Source of the DNA: Bacteroidota bacterium
GTDB taxonomy: Bacteria; Bacteroidota; Bacteroidia; Chitinophagales; Chitinophagaceae
Reading direction: 5' to 3'
DNA length: 64,000 nucleotides
Assembly: GCA_023387985.1 (NCBI GenBank)
Contig: JAEWHC010000005.1
Coordinates: forward strand, 248,001 to 312,000
This document shows, one piece after another, positions 33,910 to 42,968 of the stretch. The translations under genes were made by a program, and so were the position numbers. Position 1 is the first letter of the stretch, and the number at the start of each line of letters is the position of its first letter. The notes beneath the pieces are model-generated. The model saw nothing but the letters and a program-made list of their open reading frames with translations, ran no database searches and was not told where the DNA came from.

Positions 33910-35172
33910 TTAAGATTTGTAATAATGGTTATTCCGGATAATGCCGGCAATTTTCAGATTAAAGCTGCTGCCAATAAAGGCATTGTTTTTTGAAGCCGAA
34001 CGAATCTGGTCCTGGGCAAAAGGATAAGTGTCACCCAAGCTGAAAAGCGTCAGCATGGCCTCGGCACCTTCCTTGATTTCGGGCAAATGCAGATTGAAAA
34101 TCTTCGCCGGTGCAAGGGCAAAAAGTTCAGCAATCTTTTCTGCGTTAAACTCCAGTGCGGAATGTGCCGCTGCGACTGTGGATTCCAGGCCTTCCATCCC
34201 ATAACGCGCATATTCAAATTCACAGGTCTTGCTGTCCCATTCGTGCGGCTGATGGTGACTTGCCACCAGGTCAATTATGCCAGATCTCAAACCTTCCCTT
34301 AGGGCTTCCACATCTTTTGCGCTGCGCAAAGGAGGATTCACCTTCAGGTTGGTGTCGTAGGTATGCAAATCTTCGTCGGTAAAATGCAAATGGTAGGGAG
34401 AAACCGAGGCGCTGATTTTCAGACCTTCTTCTTTAGCTCTCCGGATTTGCTCCACACTTTTTGCAGTGCTCACCCCCGTTACATGCAACCGGCTGCCGGT
34501 ATAACGTAAAAGTTCGATATCGCGGTTCAGCATCAGGTTTTCAGCCAGCTCCGGTTTGCCGGGCAACCCCAGCCTTGTGCTGACCACACCCTCATGGATC
34601 AGGCCATTTTTACTCAGGCTTTCCTCGTTGGGGATTTGTACAATGGCCGCATCCAAAGCCTTTACATACTGCAGCGCTTTGGTGAGCACCTGGCTGTTTT
34701 GCAGAGAATGTGTTCCATCAGAAAAAGCCCTGGCGCCGCTTTGCCACATATCATACATTTCGGCCAGTTCCTTTCCTTCGCATCCCCTGGTGATGGACCC
34801 CAGTGGAATGATTTCCACGGGCAGCCGCAGCGATTTATTGATGATATATTCCACCTGCGATTTGGAATCGATTGGTGGCTTTGTATTCGGTATGGCAAAA
34901 GCCCGGGTAAACCCTCCGGCCGCTGCAGCCATTGCGCCGGTTTCCAGGGTTTCTTTAAACTCCAGGCCGGGGTCGCAAAAATGACTGAAAACATCTGTAA
35001 AGCCAGGCGCAACAAAACAACCTTCCGCATCCCATTCTTCAGTGCCTTCGGGTAAATGTTCGGGGCGGCTAAAGGAAACGATTCTTCCATTGTTGATAAA
35101 AATGCCGGTTTTCGTTCCTTTAATTCCAGAGCGGGGATCAGCGATCACAACATTTCTCAGCCAAATTGCCAT
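33910..35172 (-). CDS. Dihydroorotase homologue lacking most metal ligands (probable pseudoenzyme)
   Basis: A 420-residue amidohydrolase-fold protein that databases would call dihydroorotase (PyrC). The overall fold motifs are kept, but the catalytic ones are eroded: DxHxHxR is DVFSHFC (residues 60-66, first His to Phe, Arg to Cys); the EHCE motif is QIPNE (179-183); HICHVST is HVTGVST (230-236); and the final Asp of ATDHAPH is His306 in ASHHQPH. So three of the usual His ligands and the catalytic Asp are missing, and dihydroorotate formation is unlikely. Inactive PyrC homologues that scaffold aspartate transcarbamoylase are known in Pseudomonas; this may be similar. Start ATG 35172; an extension to 35328 is not supported. 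Confidence 0.82.
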   Translation of the reverse strand: MAIWLRNVVIADPRSGIKGTKTGIFINNGRIVSFSRPEHLPEGTEEWDAEGCFVAPGFTDVFSHFCDPGLEFKETLETGAMAAAAGGFTRAFAIPNTKPPIDSKSQVEYIINKSLRLPVEIIPLGSITRGCEGKELAEMYDMWQSGARAFSDGTHSLQNSQVLTKALQYVKALDAAIVQIPNEESLSKNGLIHEGVVSTRLGLPGKPELAENLMLNRDIELLRYTGSRLHVTGVSTAKSVEQIRRAKEEGLKISASVSPYHLHFTDEDLHTYDTNLKVNPPLRSAKDVEALREGLRSGIIDLVASHHQPHEWDSKTCEFEYARYGMEGLESTVAAAHSALEFNAEKIAELFALAPAKIFNLHLPEIKEGAEAMLTLFSLGDTYPFAQDQIRSASKNNAFIGSSFNLKIAGIIRNNHYYKS

Positions 35173-35512
35173 GCGTAAATTGTTCCGGCGAAGATACATT
35201 TTTTTGAATACTATGCTGTTGATATGGGAATGGCCGATGACATTGTAAATGGAATAATAAAGAAGAAAGCTGAACAGGCGCACCTTCGGGCAATGTACAG
35301 AAATGGCCGCAATCAATGCTTCAAGCATTCTTCCACGAATTCAGTTCGCCCCTTCTAAAACAATTCCAGCAAACCCGGGGAGGCATTAATATGCTGGACG
35401 CAAAGCCTGCAATGAAATCCACCGTCCAGATAAATTGCTCCAATTCATGAAATTCGCGAAATTCGTGGTTAGATCCAATAACCAAACGGGTAGCGATATT
35501 CAAATAGAATAA

Positions 35513-35896
35513 ATGGAAACCGAAAAACTCCGGCTTGATAAATACCTCTGGAGCATACGCATGTTCAAGACCCGAAATCTTGCCACTGAAAGTATTGCCA
35601 AAGGCCGCGTTAAGCTTGCCGGTGAGTCTGTAAAAGCGTCGCGCCATGTGAAAATTGGGGATGTGTATGAACTGAGGACGGAAACGGGTTTGCGCATTGT
35701 AGAAGTTACCGGTCTTTTGCCAACCCGAAAAGCTTATAGCGAAGCCATTAAATATTACAACGACCTCACTCCTCCTGAAGAAAAAGAAAAGGCCGGCTAC
35801 CAGGCTAGCAGTTTTCATACCGGAAAACGCCTCAGCAAAATTGGGAGACCCACCAAAAAACACAGGCGTGACCTGGATGAATTGCTTGGAGAGTGA
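35513..35896 (+). CDS. S4-domain RNA-binding protein, Hsp15-like
   Basis: A 127-residue protein with an N-terminal S4 RNA-binding domain (about 5-65; LRLDKYLWSIRMFKTRNLA, then KGRVKLAGESVKASRHVKIGD) and a basic C-terminal tail (GRPTKKHRRDLDELLG). It matches the Hsp15/YrfH family, which binds free 50S subunits carrying nascent chains and helps recycle them after stalled translation. Length and order are right. Start ATG at 35513. It is isolated between leftward genes, with its 3' end about 65 bp from the convergent FkbM gene. Confidence 0.88.
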   Translation: METEKLRLDKYLWSIRMFKTRNLATESIAKGRVKLAGESVKASRHVKIGDVYELRTETGLRIVEVTGLLPTRKAYSEAIKYYNDLTPPEEKEKAGYQASSFHTGKRLSKIGRPTKKHRRDLDELLGE

Positions 35897-35961
35897 AAAA
35901 TGAGGAAAATTTTCAAGCAGTGCAGAGACCGGACAGTCAGCCGCAGGATTTGGCGCTATGG

Positions 35962-36723
35962 CTACAATCCCAACTCTCTCAACACCGGATGTTCTTTTGG
36001 TATGGCGATCAGGTCACCGGGCAGCAATTCTTCCGGTTTATCAAAGGGTACAAGTCCCTGTTCGCCCACATAAAAATTGCGGTATTTCCATCCGGTAAAA
36101 AGTTCATGTAAAATCTGTTTGTTCTCGCCATCTGTTTCCACCTGTATGATGGGCCGGAATTTTTCAATCAGGCTGCCCATTTCCGGGATCACCGGAACTT
36201 CATAACCTTCGATGTCGCATTTAATATAATGTATGGCCGGCAGGTGGCCGAAGAGTTGCAGCGGATTCCTGATTTTCACTTCAAAGACCTTGCGGGCCGC
36301 TTTCTTTTCATCATCTTTCAGCACTTTCATCAACCCGTGGCGGTGATCATCTTCACCCGGTAATCCCATATGTACAAGGCCTTCCACTTTGCCCAGGGCA
36401 AAAGGACAAACCTCAACTTGCCGGTAAGGCCGGATATTTTTTTTCAGCACCTGGCGGTAAAGCGCTATCGGTTCCACAGCAATTACCTTTCCCAATGTCC
36501 CGGTTAGCCGGGCGAATTCAGTAGTATAATATCCCAGGTTCGCGCCTATGTCGATAATGGTGTATCCTTTTTTAATCAGCTTACCTACAAAATAATGCGT
36601 AAGGTATTGTGGGTTCCCGCGCAGCCAGCCTTTTCTGAAAGAGAAAATGAACCACCAGCTCACCAGGCGCAAATAGAGGGGCTTTCCCAAAACGGCATTT
36701 AAAATTTGCTTTATGGTTCTCAC
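35962..36723 (-). CDS. FkbM family methyltransferase
   Basis: A 253-residue SAM-dependent methyltransferase. Motif I is IDIGANLGYYTTEFA, followed by the acidic VIAVEPIALYRQVLKKN; the FkbM signature YIKCDIEGYEVPVIPEM lies near residue 165. FkbM enzymes often methylate sugars of surface glycans or lipids. The start codon is GTG at 36723, which overlaps the stop of the S41 protease gene by 4 bp (GTGA), so the pair is translationally coupled. Substrate unknown. Confidence 0.85.
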   Translation of the reverse strand: MRTIKQILNAVLGKPLYLRLVSWWFIFSFRKGWLRGNPQYLTHYFVGKLIKKGYTIIDIGANLGYYTTEFARLTGTLGKVIAVEPIALYRQVLKKNIRPYRQVEVCPFALGKVEGLVHMGLPGEDDHRHGLMKVLKDDEKKAARKVFEVKIRNPLQLFGHLPAIHYIKCDIEGYEVPVIPEMGSLIEKFRPIIQVETDGENKQILHELFTGWKYRNFYVGEQGLVPFDKPEELLPGDLIAIPKEHPVLRELGL

Positions 36724-38321
36724 TTTGCCGGGTTTGGGTTCTCAATTAGGAATAGGGCCTTTTGAAATGCAGAATCCAGGTTTCTGTTGGCCTCAAAAAA
36801 TCCGTCGCCTCTCCAGTTGAAACGGGCAATATTGGCCTTCACCCGGTGTATGACAATTCGCTTTTGGAGTGAATCCAGCTTTTTCATCGAAGTGTCTCCC
36901 TGCGAAAATTTAAAAGTTGAAGCATCCCATGCACCAATCGGAATTTCATAATTCCTGAGGAAATCGGCAGCATGTGAAAATTTGCGGATCTCATCCACAT
37001 GCTCGCTATACCAAAGGAAACTGTATTTATAAATGCTGTCTGCATCCGGCATAAGCGTCAGCGGCAAATCCGGAGAAATCTGTCTTGGATTGATAACTAT
37101 ATCCGGGGTGATGCCACCCCCGCCAAACAATTTTTTTCCTTTCCTGGTTGTATAGGTCTTGGAGCTGTCTCCATCCCATGCCGAATCGGGCACATTGCGC
37201 AGCATGATTTCATGCACGTATTCCACGCGGCTGCCGCCAAAAGGTTTTTGAATGCTGCGCCCCGTTGGGGTATAATAGCGCCCAACGGTCAGCCGCAATG
37301 CGCCACCGTTGGAAAGATCGTATTGCTCCTGCACAAGGCCTTTGCCAAAACTGCGCTCGCCGATCACAACCCCACGATCGTTATCCTGCAATGCCCCCGC
37401 AAGCACTTCACTTGCACTTGCGCTGAATTCATCAATGATTACCACCAGCTCGCCCTGCTCAAACACTCCGGGTTTCGTGGCAAAGGTTTCTTTATTGGTT
37501 ATGGATTTGCCCCTGGTACTTACGATAAGCAGTCCATCTTCCAAAAACTCATCCGCGATATAAGTAGCTTCCTGCATCATGCCTCCGGGGTTTCCGCGCA
37601 GGTCCAGAATGAGGCCTTTCATCCCTTCTTTCTGAAGGCCGGTAATGGCATCCATAAATTCTTTGTAGGTGCGGTTTGTAAAGCGGGCGATATGAATGTA
37701 GCCTATTCCGGGTGCGGGCATTTGCCTTATATCCACGCTCGGCACGCTTACCAGGTTACGGGTTACGGCCACCTGCAAAGGTTTGCCGTTGCGCAAAATA
37801 TGCAGGTCGGCAACTGTTCCCGGTTTATTGCGAATAAGTTTGGAAAGCTGGTCACTTTCAAGATTCTTTCCGGTAAGATCGTCATTGCCGATGCGGATGA
37901 TCTGGTCACCCGTGTGCAAACCAGCATTGGCACTGGGACCATTTTCCATTACATACACCACATTGAGGGTATCATTAACGATCAGGTATTCAATGCCAAT
38001 ACCAATAAATTCACCTTGCAGTGTGGCATTGGTTGCTGCGAGGCTTGAGGGAGGAATATAATAAGTATGCGGATCAAGCTGTTCCAGAATATTGCTGATG
38101 GCAAATTCCTCCAGCGAATCGAGATCAACCGAGTCTACATAACGGTATTTTACAAGGTCGAGCACTTCCTGGACCGTACCGCTACCCCGCTTTGAGAAGT
38201 CACCGGCGGTCCGGCCGCTACGCTCCGCAAGTTTGAACCCAAAAAACATTCCAATGGCCAGAATAACCGCCAGCAATAAAGGTTGGGCAACCTGGTAATG
38301 AGTAAGAGACCTTTGCTTCAT
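36720..38321 (-). CDS. S41 family C-terminal processing peptidase
   Basis: A 533-residue tail-specific protease with an N-terminal signal anchor (about 13-30), a PDZ domain (about 100-185) and the S41 catalytic core. The Ser-Lys dyad is Ser304 in SASEVLAGALQD and Lys327 in GERSFGKGLVQ. A C-terminal helical extension follows. It faces the periplasm and trims or degrades envelope proteins. Length is typical of Bacteroidota CtpA-like proteins. It overlaps the FkbM gene by 4 bp downstream and has 209 bp upstream without genes. Confidence 0.93.
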   Translation of the reverse strand: MKQRSLTHYQVAQPLLLAVILAIGMFFGFKLAERSGRTAGDFSKRGSGTVQEVLDLVKYRYVDSVDLDSLEEFAISNILEQLDPHTYYIPPSSLAATNATLQGEFIGIGIEYLIVNDTLNVVYVMENGPSANAGLHTGDQIIRIGNDDLTGKNLESDQLSKLIRNKPGTVADLHILRNGKPLQVAVTRNLVSVPSVDIRQMPAPGIGYIHIARFTNRTYKEFMDAITGLQKEGMKGLILDLRGNPGGMMQEATYIADEFLEDGLLIVSTRGKSITNKETFATKPGVFEQGELVVIIDEFSASASEVLAGALQDNDRGVVIGERSFGKGLVQEQYDLSNGGALRLTVGRYYTPTGRSIQKPFGGSRVEYVHEIMLRNVPDSAWDGDSSKTYTTRKGKKLFGGGGITPDIVINPRQISPDLPLTLMPDADSIYKYSFLWYSEHVDEIRKFSHAADFLRNYEIPIGAWDASTFKFSQGDTSMKKLDSLQKRIVIHRVKANIARFNWRGDGFFEANRNLDSAFQKALFLIENPNPAK

Positions 38322-38530
38322 AAAACGCTGCGAAAATAGTTATTCCTTGCAGACATTGATGAACAGAATGAAGGCTTATTGGGAATTGACCTGAAAAATG
38401 GACCAGGGCTCCAAAAAAATCGTAAAAATTTTAATATAGGTTACTGTTTCCGGTTGACTATTAAATAGCTTAGCTTTAAACCTTTGAAAACCTGCAGTTA
38501 GGACGGAAGTTCAAACAAAAATTGTAGATA

Positions 38531-39391
38531 TTGAATAAGCAGTTGATTGCCGATAGCGGGGCAACTAAAACCACCTGGGTATACCGCACCTCCGATGGCG
38601 ACCTGGATTTCACAACCCCCGGGCTGAGCCCCTATTACCTGAGCGGAGAACAGATTGCTTCTTTTTTAAAGGAGCAGGTGATTCCGCAATTGGAGCAGGG
38701 TTTGCCCGAAGAGATCAGTTTTTACGGAACGGGCTGCGGTAGTGCGGAAACCCGGGCGCAGATGAAATCGGCTTTTCTCCATGCATTTGGCAGCGGCAGC
38801 CAGATCGATATTCACAGCGACCTCGAAGCCGCGGCCCATGCCTTATGCGGGCATGATCCCGGCGTTGCCTGCATTTTAGGAACAGGCAGCAACAGCTGCG
38901 TTTACGACGGAAAAAAAATTGTGCGCAATAACCCGGCACCCGGATTTATACTTGGCGATGAAGGCAGCGGCGCCTATCTCGGTAAAAAAATACTGCAGTA
39001 CTTTATTTACAACACTTTTGATGATGAACTGATGCATCTGTTCACCACGAAATACAACCTCACTTACCGGGAGATCATTCATCACGTTTATAAAGAACCA
39101 TGGCCCAACCGTTTCCTGGCTTCTTTCACGCCGTTTCTTGGAGAGAACCGCGGCCATTACATGATTGAAAACATTATTGAAGATGGATTGAGTGAATTCA
39201 TCATTGTGCATCTATACAAATATCCTGAGACCTGGAGCTACCCCATTCATTTTTCAGGTGGAATTGCCTGGCATTTTCAGGATGTTTTGCGCGAACTTTG
39301 CCATTCATTCGAGCTAGAACTTGGCCGTATCTATTCCTCACCCATGGAAGGATTGCTGGCATACCATCGAAAAACAGAAAAAGAATCATGA
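38531..39391 (+). CDS. BadF/MurK-like amino-sugar kinase
   Basis: A 286-residue ASKHA-fold kinase of the BadF/BadG family, related to N-acetylglucosamine kinase and to MurK, which phosphorylates MurNAc and GlcNAc. It shows phosphate-1 LIADSGATKTTWVY, the adenosine-side GTGSNSCVYDG, and GDEGSGAYLGKK. The start codon is TTG at 38531; there is no close in-frame ATG. Its end overlaps the murQ start by 4 bp (ATGA), which argues that it supplies MurNAc-6-phosphate for MurQ. The alternative, a GlcNAc kinase, cannot be excluded from sequence. Confidence 0.82.
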   Translation: MNKQLIADSGATKTTWVYRTSDGDLDFTTPGLSPYYLSGEQIASFLKEQVIPQLEQGLPEEISFYGTGCGSAETRAQMKSAFLHAFGSGSQIDIHSDLEAAAHALCGHDPGVACILGTGSNSCVYDGKKIVRNNPAPGFILGDEGSGAYLGKKILQYFIYNTFDDELMHLFTTKYNLTYREIIHHVYKEPWPNRFLASFTPFLGENRGHYMIENIIEDGLSEFIIVHLYKYPETWSYPIHFSGGIAWHFQDVLRELCHSFELELGRIYSSPMEGLLAYHRKTEKES

Positions 39392-40218
39392 GCATTTCTA
39401 CAGAATTTGTTAGAACAACTGAACAACCTTCAAAATACCGGCAGCTGGAAAAAATGTCGATTGGCGAAGTGTTGGGGCACATTAACGATGAAGATAACCT
39501 GGTGCCGGCTGCGGTACGAAAAGCGTTACCGCAGATTGAAGCCCTGGTGAGTGCGGTTTCTGAAAAAATGCTGGCCGGCGGCCGGCTTGTCTACATTGGT
39601 GCCGGAACTAGCGGAAGACTTGGCGTAGTGGATGCCAGCGAGTGCCCGCCTACCTTCGGGGTTCCCCACGGACTGGTTTTGGGACTAATTGCCGGCGGCG
39701 AATCGGCCATGTTTAAAGCGGTGGAATTTGCCGAAGACAATGACCAGAAAGGCTGGGATGACCTTGAGCTTTATGGCGTTAATCCTGCTGATGTGGTGGT
39801 GGGCATAGCCGCCAGCGGAACCACACCCTATGTGATCGGCGCTTTGCAGGAATGCAAGAAACGCGGCATCATCACCGGCAGCATTACTTGCAATGCCGGG
39901 GCACCCGTAAGCCAGGTTGCGGATTTCCCGATTGAGGTGATCGTTGGACCCGAATTCGTGACCGGAAGCACCCGCATGAAAAGCGGAACGGCACAAAAGC
40001 TGGTTCTCAATATGATCAGCACCACGGTGATGATACAGCTTGGACGCGTGGAAGACAACAAAATGGTGAACATGCAGCTCAGCAACGATAAACTCGTGGA
40101 CCGGGGAGTAAAAATGTTGATGGAACGTACCGGCATCACCGATTACGAAAAAGCTAAAACCCTGCTACTGCAATATGGCAGCGTGAAATCCGCTTCGGAT
40201 AATTTTGATAAGCGCTGA
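39388..40218 (+). CDS. murQ: N-acetylmuramic acid 6-phosphate etherase
   Basis: Cleaves the lactyl ether of MurNAc-6-phosphate to give GlcNAc-6-phosphate and D-lactate in cell-wall recycling. The 276-residue SIS-domain protein carries the diagnostic YIGAGTSGRLGVVDASECPP and GIAASGTTPYV, and a normal C-terminus. The start ATG at 39388 overlaps the upstream kinase stop by 4 bp; a longer in-frame extension upstream lies within that gene and is not used. With anmK (9743-10840) it forms two entries into the same pathway. Confidence 0.95.
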   Translation: MSISTEFVRTTEQPSKYRQLEKMSIGEVLGHINDEDNLVPAAVRKALPQIEALVSAVSEKMLAGGRLVYIGAGTSGRLGVVDASECPPTFGVPHGLVLGLIAGGESAMFKAVEFAEDNDQKGWDDLELYGVNPADVVVGIAASGTTPYVIGALQECKKRGIITGSITCNAGAPVSQVADFPIEVIVGPEFVTGSTRMKSGTAQKLVLNMISTTVMIQLGRVEDNKMVNMQLSNDKLVDRGVKMLMERTGITDYEKAKTLLLQYGSVKSASDNFDKR

Positions 40219-40361
40219 AAAGAAATACGGCAAATCGCCATCCTGTTAGAATAATGGATAAGGCGTGAATCAACCCTGGCCATGGAATATTTTTAAAATT
40301 AATCACAATCTCTTGATTTTTCCGGTTCAATAGTCTAATTTCCTTTTTGAAAATCCAGGCT

Positions 40362-41567
40362 ATGAAAAAACTTATACTCTTTTTACTCCTTGGATCCGCC
40401 ACCACAAGCTTTGCCCAGCACAATATTTTTGCCGTAAGCGGCAGCAAGCCCGGATCCACCAACTGGAACCAGTTGATTCTCCAATCTGATAGACCCGGAC
40501 AATCTCCCTTGCTACTCGATGGAAGCCTGCCTTCTTTATTCCTCGATGCGCAGACACGAACCAAAACGCAGCTTACCCTCAATGGCAGCGGTAATGATGC
40601 CACTCCCGGCCAGCAGGGCATTGCGGCACTCGCTTATGACAGGCAAAACAACCGTTTGTATTTCGCGCCCATGTTTCGTACCGGGGGGATACGTTACATA
40701 GACCTCAACACCAGCAATATGCAAAAACCCGTTGTGGTTTATGACGATGCCTACAATCTGCTCGATAGGGCCATTGACGGTGAAGGCAAAAACATTACCC
40801 GTATGGTGATTGACGATAAAGGCACAGGTTATGCCATCAGCAACGATGGCTATTCCTTTATGCGTTTTGGTACAGGAAACAGCGTGCATATTGAAAATCT
40901 TGGCAGCCTGATGGATGATACCAAAAACGGCAGCACCAGCATCCACAACCAGTGCAGCAGTTGGGGCGGTGATCTCATCGCGGCCGACAATGGCAAATTG
41001 TACCTGTTTACCGTTAGTAAAAGTGTATACGAGATCGATCCGGAAACCCGCATCGCCACGCACCTCGGCCAGCTCAAAGGCATTGAACCCAACTTTACTG
41101 TAAATGGTGCAGCGGTTAATGATAAAAATGAGATCGTCCTCGGCTCTTCCATCCATTCCGGGGTCAAATATGTACTGTCAGATCTCTTTAGCATGCAGGC
41201 CGAAAAGCGCGTCGATGACCAATGGATGAATGCCTCCGATCTCGCTTCCGCGCACAGCTACCGTACACAATCCGCAGCACTCAAAAATATACCGCAGGAA
41301 TTACCGGCCATGGTCATCCAGGCCTTTCCAAACCCGGTAACCGAAAATCATTTTATCCTCACTTTTAACGAGGTAAAACCCGGTCGCTACGATCTGCAGA
41401 TGATGAACAGTAACGGTAATGTATTGCAGAAACGTGCCGTGCAGGTAAGGGTAAAAGGCCAAACCGAACACGTAAATGTGGGCAATTATGCCAAAGGCTT
41501 CTATCTGCTTCGCCTCAACGACAGCAGCGGAAAGCAGGTAGCCACCGAAAAAGTGATTCTGCAATAG
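40362..41567 (+). CDS. T9SS-exported protein of unknown function
   Basis: A 401-residue secreted protein with a signal peptide (MKKLILFLLLGSATTSFAQ) and a C-terminal T9SS type A sorting domain (about 318-401, with AFPNPVTENHFILTF and RLNDSSGKQVATEKVIL). The central part (about 30-300) has repeated short blocks of GxxYxIDxxT and GDLIAADNGKLYLFTVS type that suggest a beta-propeller, but no catalytic residues are evident. It should be delivered to the surface by the T9SS. The start ATG at 40362 is preferred over an in-frame TTG five codons upstream. Confidence 0.78.
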   Translation: MKKLILFLLLGSATTSFAQHNIFAVSGSKPGSTNWNQLILQSDRPGQSPLLLDGSLPSLFLDAQTRTKTQLTLNGSGNDATPGQQGIAALAYDRQNNRLYFAPMFRTGGIRYIDLNTSNMQKPVVVYDDAYNLLDRAIDGEGKNITRMVIDDKGTGYAISNDGYSFMRFGTGNSVHIENLGSLMDDTKNGSTSIHNQCSSWGGDLIAADNGKLYLFTVSKSVYEIDPETRIATHLGQLKGIEPNFTVNGAAVNDKNEIVLGSSIHSGVKYVLSDLFSMQAEKRVDDQWMNASDLASAHSYRTQSAALKNIPQELPAMVIQAFPNPVTENHFILTFNEVKPGRYDLQMMNSNGNVLQKRAVQVRVKGQTEHVNVGNYAKGFYLLRLNDSSGKQVATEKVILQ

Positions 41568-41591
41568 CATTCTTAAACCTGAAAAGTGGAG

Positions 41592-41614
41592 CTCCTGCCT
41601 GTGGCGGGAGTTTT
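41592..41614 (+). terminator. Terminator after the T9SS cargo gene
   Basis: Eight-bp stem ctcctgcc / ggcgggag (one G-T wobble) with a 3-nt loop, then four T. It lies about 25 bp after the stop at 41567. Confidence 0.75.
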
Positions 41615-41894
41615 CTTATTCTCCATATCGGCTTCTGTTGCCGTCTCTATGCTTCGAATCCGATGCTTTCTCGCGGCGCTAACCTACATCATACACCTGC
41701 TGCAGATGATGTCTCCGGGCTGCGGTTGGCATGCAACCATGACGGAAGCGTGGATGCGCATGTGTCATCCCCACGGCGTTCCATCCTGCTCCGGGTCCAG
41801 CCAAGCTTTTTCAAAACCGTATAAAAACGCTTCAATGCTTGGAGCTTTTTAATGGGAATGGGAAATTATTTTCATACAATATTACCTCCAGCAC

Positions 41895-41922
41895 TAAAGG
41901 CTACCGGAAATGGTAGCCTTTA
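41895..41922. terminator. Perfect hairpin, possible second terminator
   Basis: An 11-bp perfect inverted repeat (taaaggctacc / ggtagccttta) with a 6-nt loop lies in the gap before gldF. It is symmetric, with A/T-rich ends on both strands, so it could terminate either way or be an RNA processing element. Confidence 0.55.
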
Positions 41923-42245
41923 AATTGGTGCTGAACTGTTTGCTGGCAATGATTGCCAGGCAGTTATTAAAGGTGGACTTTTTGCTGAATCCTTGTTTAC
42001 ACTGACTAATCAAATAACATACCTGATTTTAAAAATTGGAACATGCGGTCCGCCCCGCTGGAAAATCGATAATGCCCTTGCTTTTACCAGTTATTCGGGG
42101 TTGAAAATGAACGGACGGTAGAGATCCAAATCTTTATGCGGGCAACCTCCCCTGGCAACTGAGCCTGCCTAAAAAATCAAATATTTGTTGGAATTCGATC
42201 AACGGGGGTCAAATCAGCGTTTAGGTATTTATCTTGCGGCACTTC

Positions 42246-42968
42246 ATGACGGCCATTTTCAAAAAAGAATTCAACGCGTTTTTTGGCAACCTTACTGGTT
42301 TCCTGGCTGTAGGCCTTTTCCTTTTGTTCATGGGGCTGTTGCTTTTCGTTTTTCCCCAAACCAGCCTCCTTGATTATGGCTATGCCACCCTGGACAAATT
42401 TTTTGAACTGGCGCCATGGGTATTGCTGTTGCTGGTACCGGCCGTAACCATGCGCAGCTTCAGTGATGAATACAAGGCCGGCACCTGGGAGATCCTGAAA
42501 TCACGGCCCGTGCCCAACGGAAAAATTGTTCTGGGCAAATTTCTCGGTTCATTCAGTATTGTTTTACTGGCCATTTTACCTACACTCATTTACTGGATAA
42601 CCATAAAAATACTGAGCATTAACGGCAGCGTAGATACCGGCGCCATCCTCGGTTCTTATATGGGGTTGATCCTGCTTGCGGCATCTTTTACGGCAATGGG
42701 CATTTGGTGCTCAAGTCTCAGCAACAACAGCATTGCATCGTTTTTGCTGGCCGCCTTCCTTTGTTTTTTTCTATATAAGGGGTTTTCAGCCATCGCCGCC
42801 ATTCCGGCACTGAGCGGCGGCGCCGATTACTGGCTGAGCATGCTTGGCATCGAAGATCATTATATGAACATCAGCCGCGGCTTACTTACCCTGCACGACC
42901 TGGTGTACTTTTTTGTGCTGCCCGCGTTTTTCTTATTCCTGACCATGAAAAAGACGAGCCTGCACTGA
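42246..42968 (+). CDS. gldF: Gliding-motility ABC transporter permease GldF
   Basis: A 240-residue integral membrane protein with six predicted helices. It carries the ABC-2 permease features of GldF, including the VPAVTMRSFSDEYKAGTWEIL segment and DYWLSMLGIEDHYMNISRG near the C-terminus. With GldG and the ATPase GldA it forms an ABC transporter needed for gliding in flavobacteria; GldA is not in the window. The start ATG at 42246 is preferred over an in-frame TTG at 42234. The stop overlaps the gldG start by 1 bp (TGATG), showing tight coupling. Confidence 0.92.
   Translation: MTAIFKKEFNAFFGNLTGFLAVGLFLLFMGLLLFVFPQTSLLDYGYATLDKFFELAPWVLLLLVPAVTMRSFSDEYKAGTWEILKSRPVPNGKIVLGKFLGSFSIVLLAILPTLIYWITIKILSINGSVDTGAILGSYMGLILLAASFTAMGIWCSSLSNNSIASFLLAAFLCFFLYKGFSAIAAIPALSGGADYWLSMLGIEDHYMNISRGLLTLHDLVYFFVLPAFFLFLTMKKTSLH

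Larger units (their letters stand above)
41568..42245. other. 678-bp intergenic region upstream of gldF
   Basis: No convincing gene. It contains two terminator-like hairpins (41592-41614 and 41895-41922) that close the preceding transcript. The rest is moderate-GC sequence with a short open frame on the plus strand (about 41586-41852) that lacks coding character: it starts at GTG, has no family match I recognise and is interrupted by the hairpin. No -7 box I trust was found ahead of gldF. Confidence 0.5.

Noticed and set aside
35893..36111. Plus-strand 72-codon ORF after the S4 protein
   Set aside because: It lies mostly antisense to the FkbM methyltransferase, which has clear motifs.
41586..41852. 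Plus-strand 88-codon ORF in the gap before gldF
   Set aside because: Starts with GTG, has mixed cysteine/methionine-rich composition and no recognisable family, and covers a terminator hairpin. Likely spurious.
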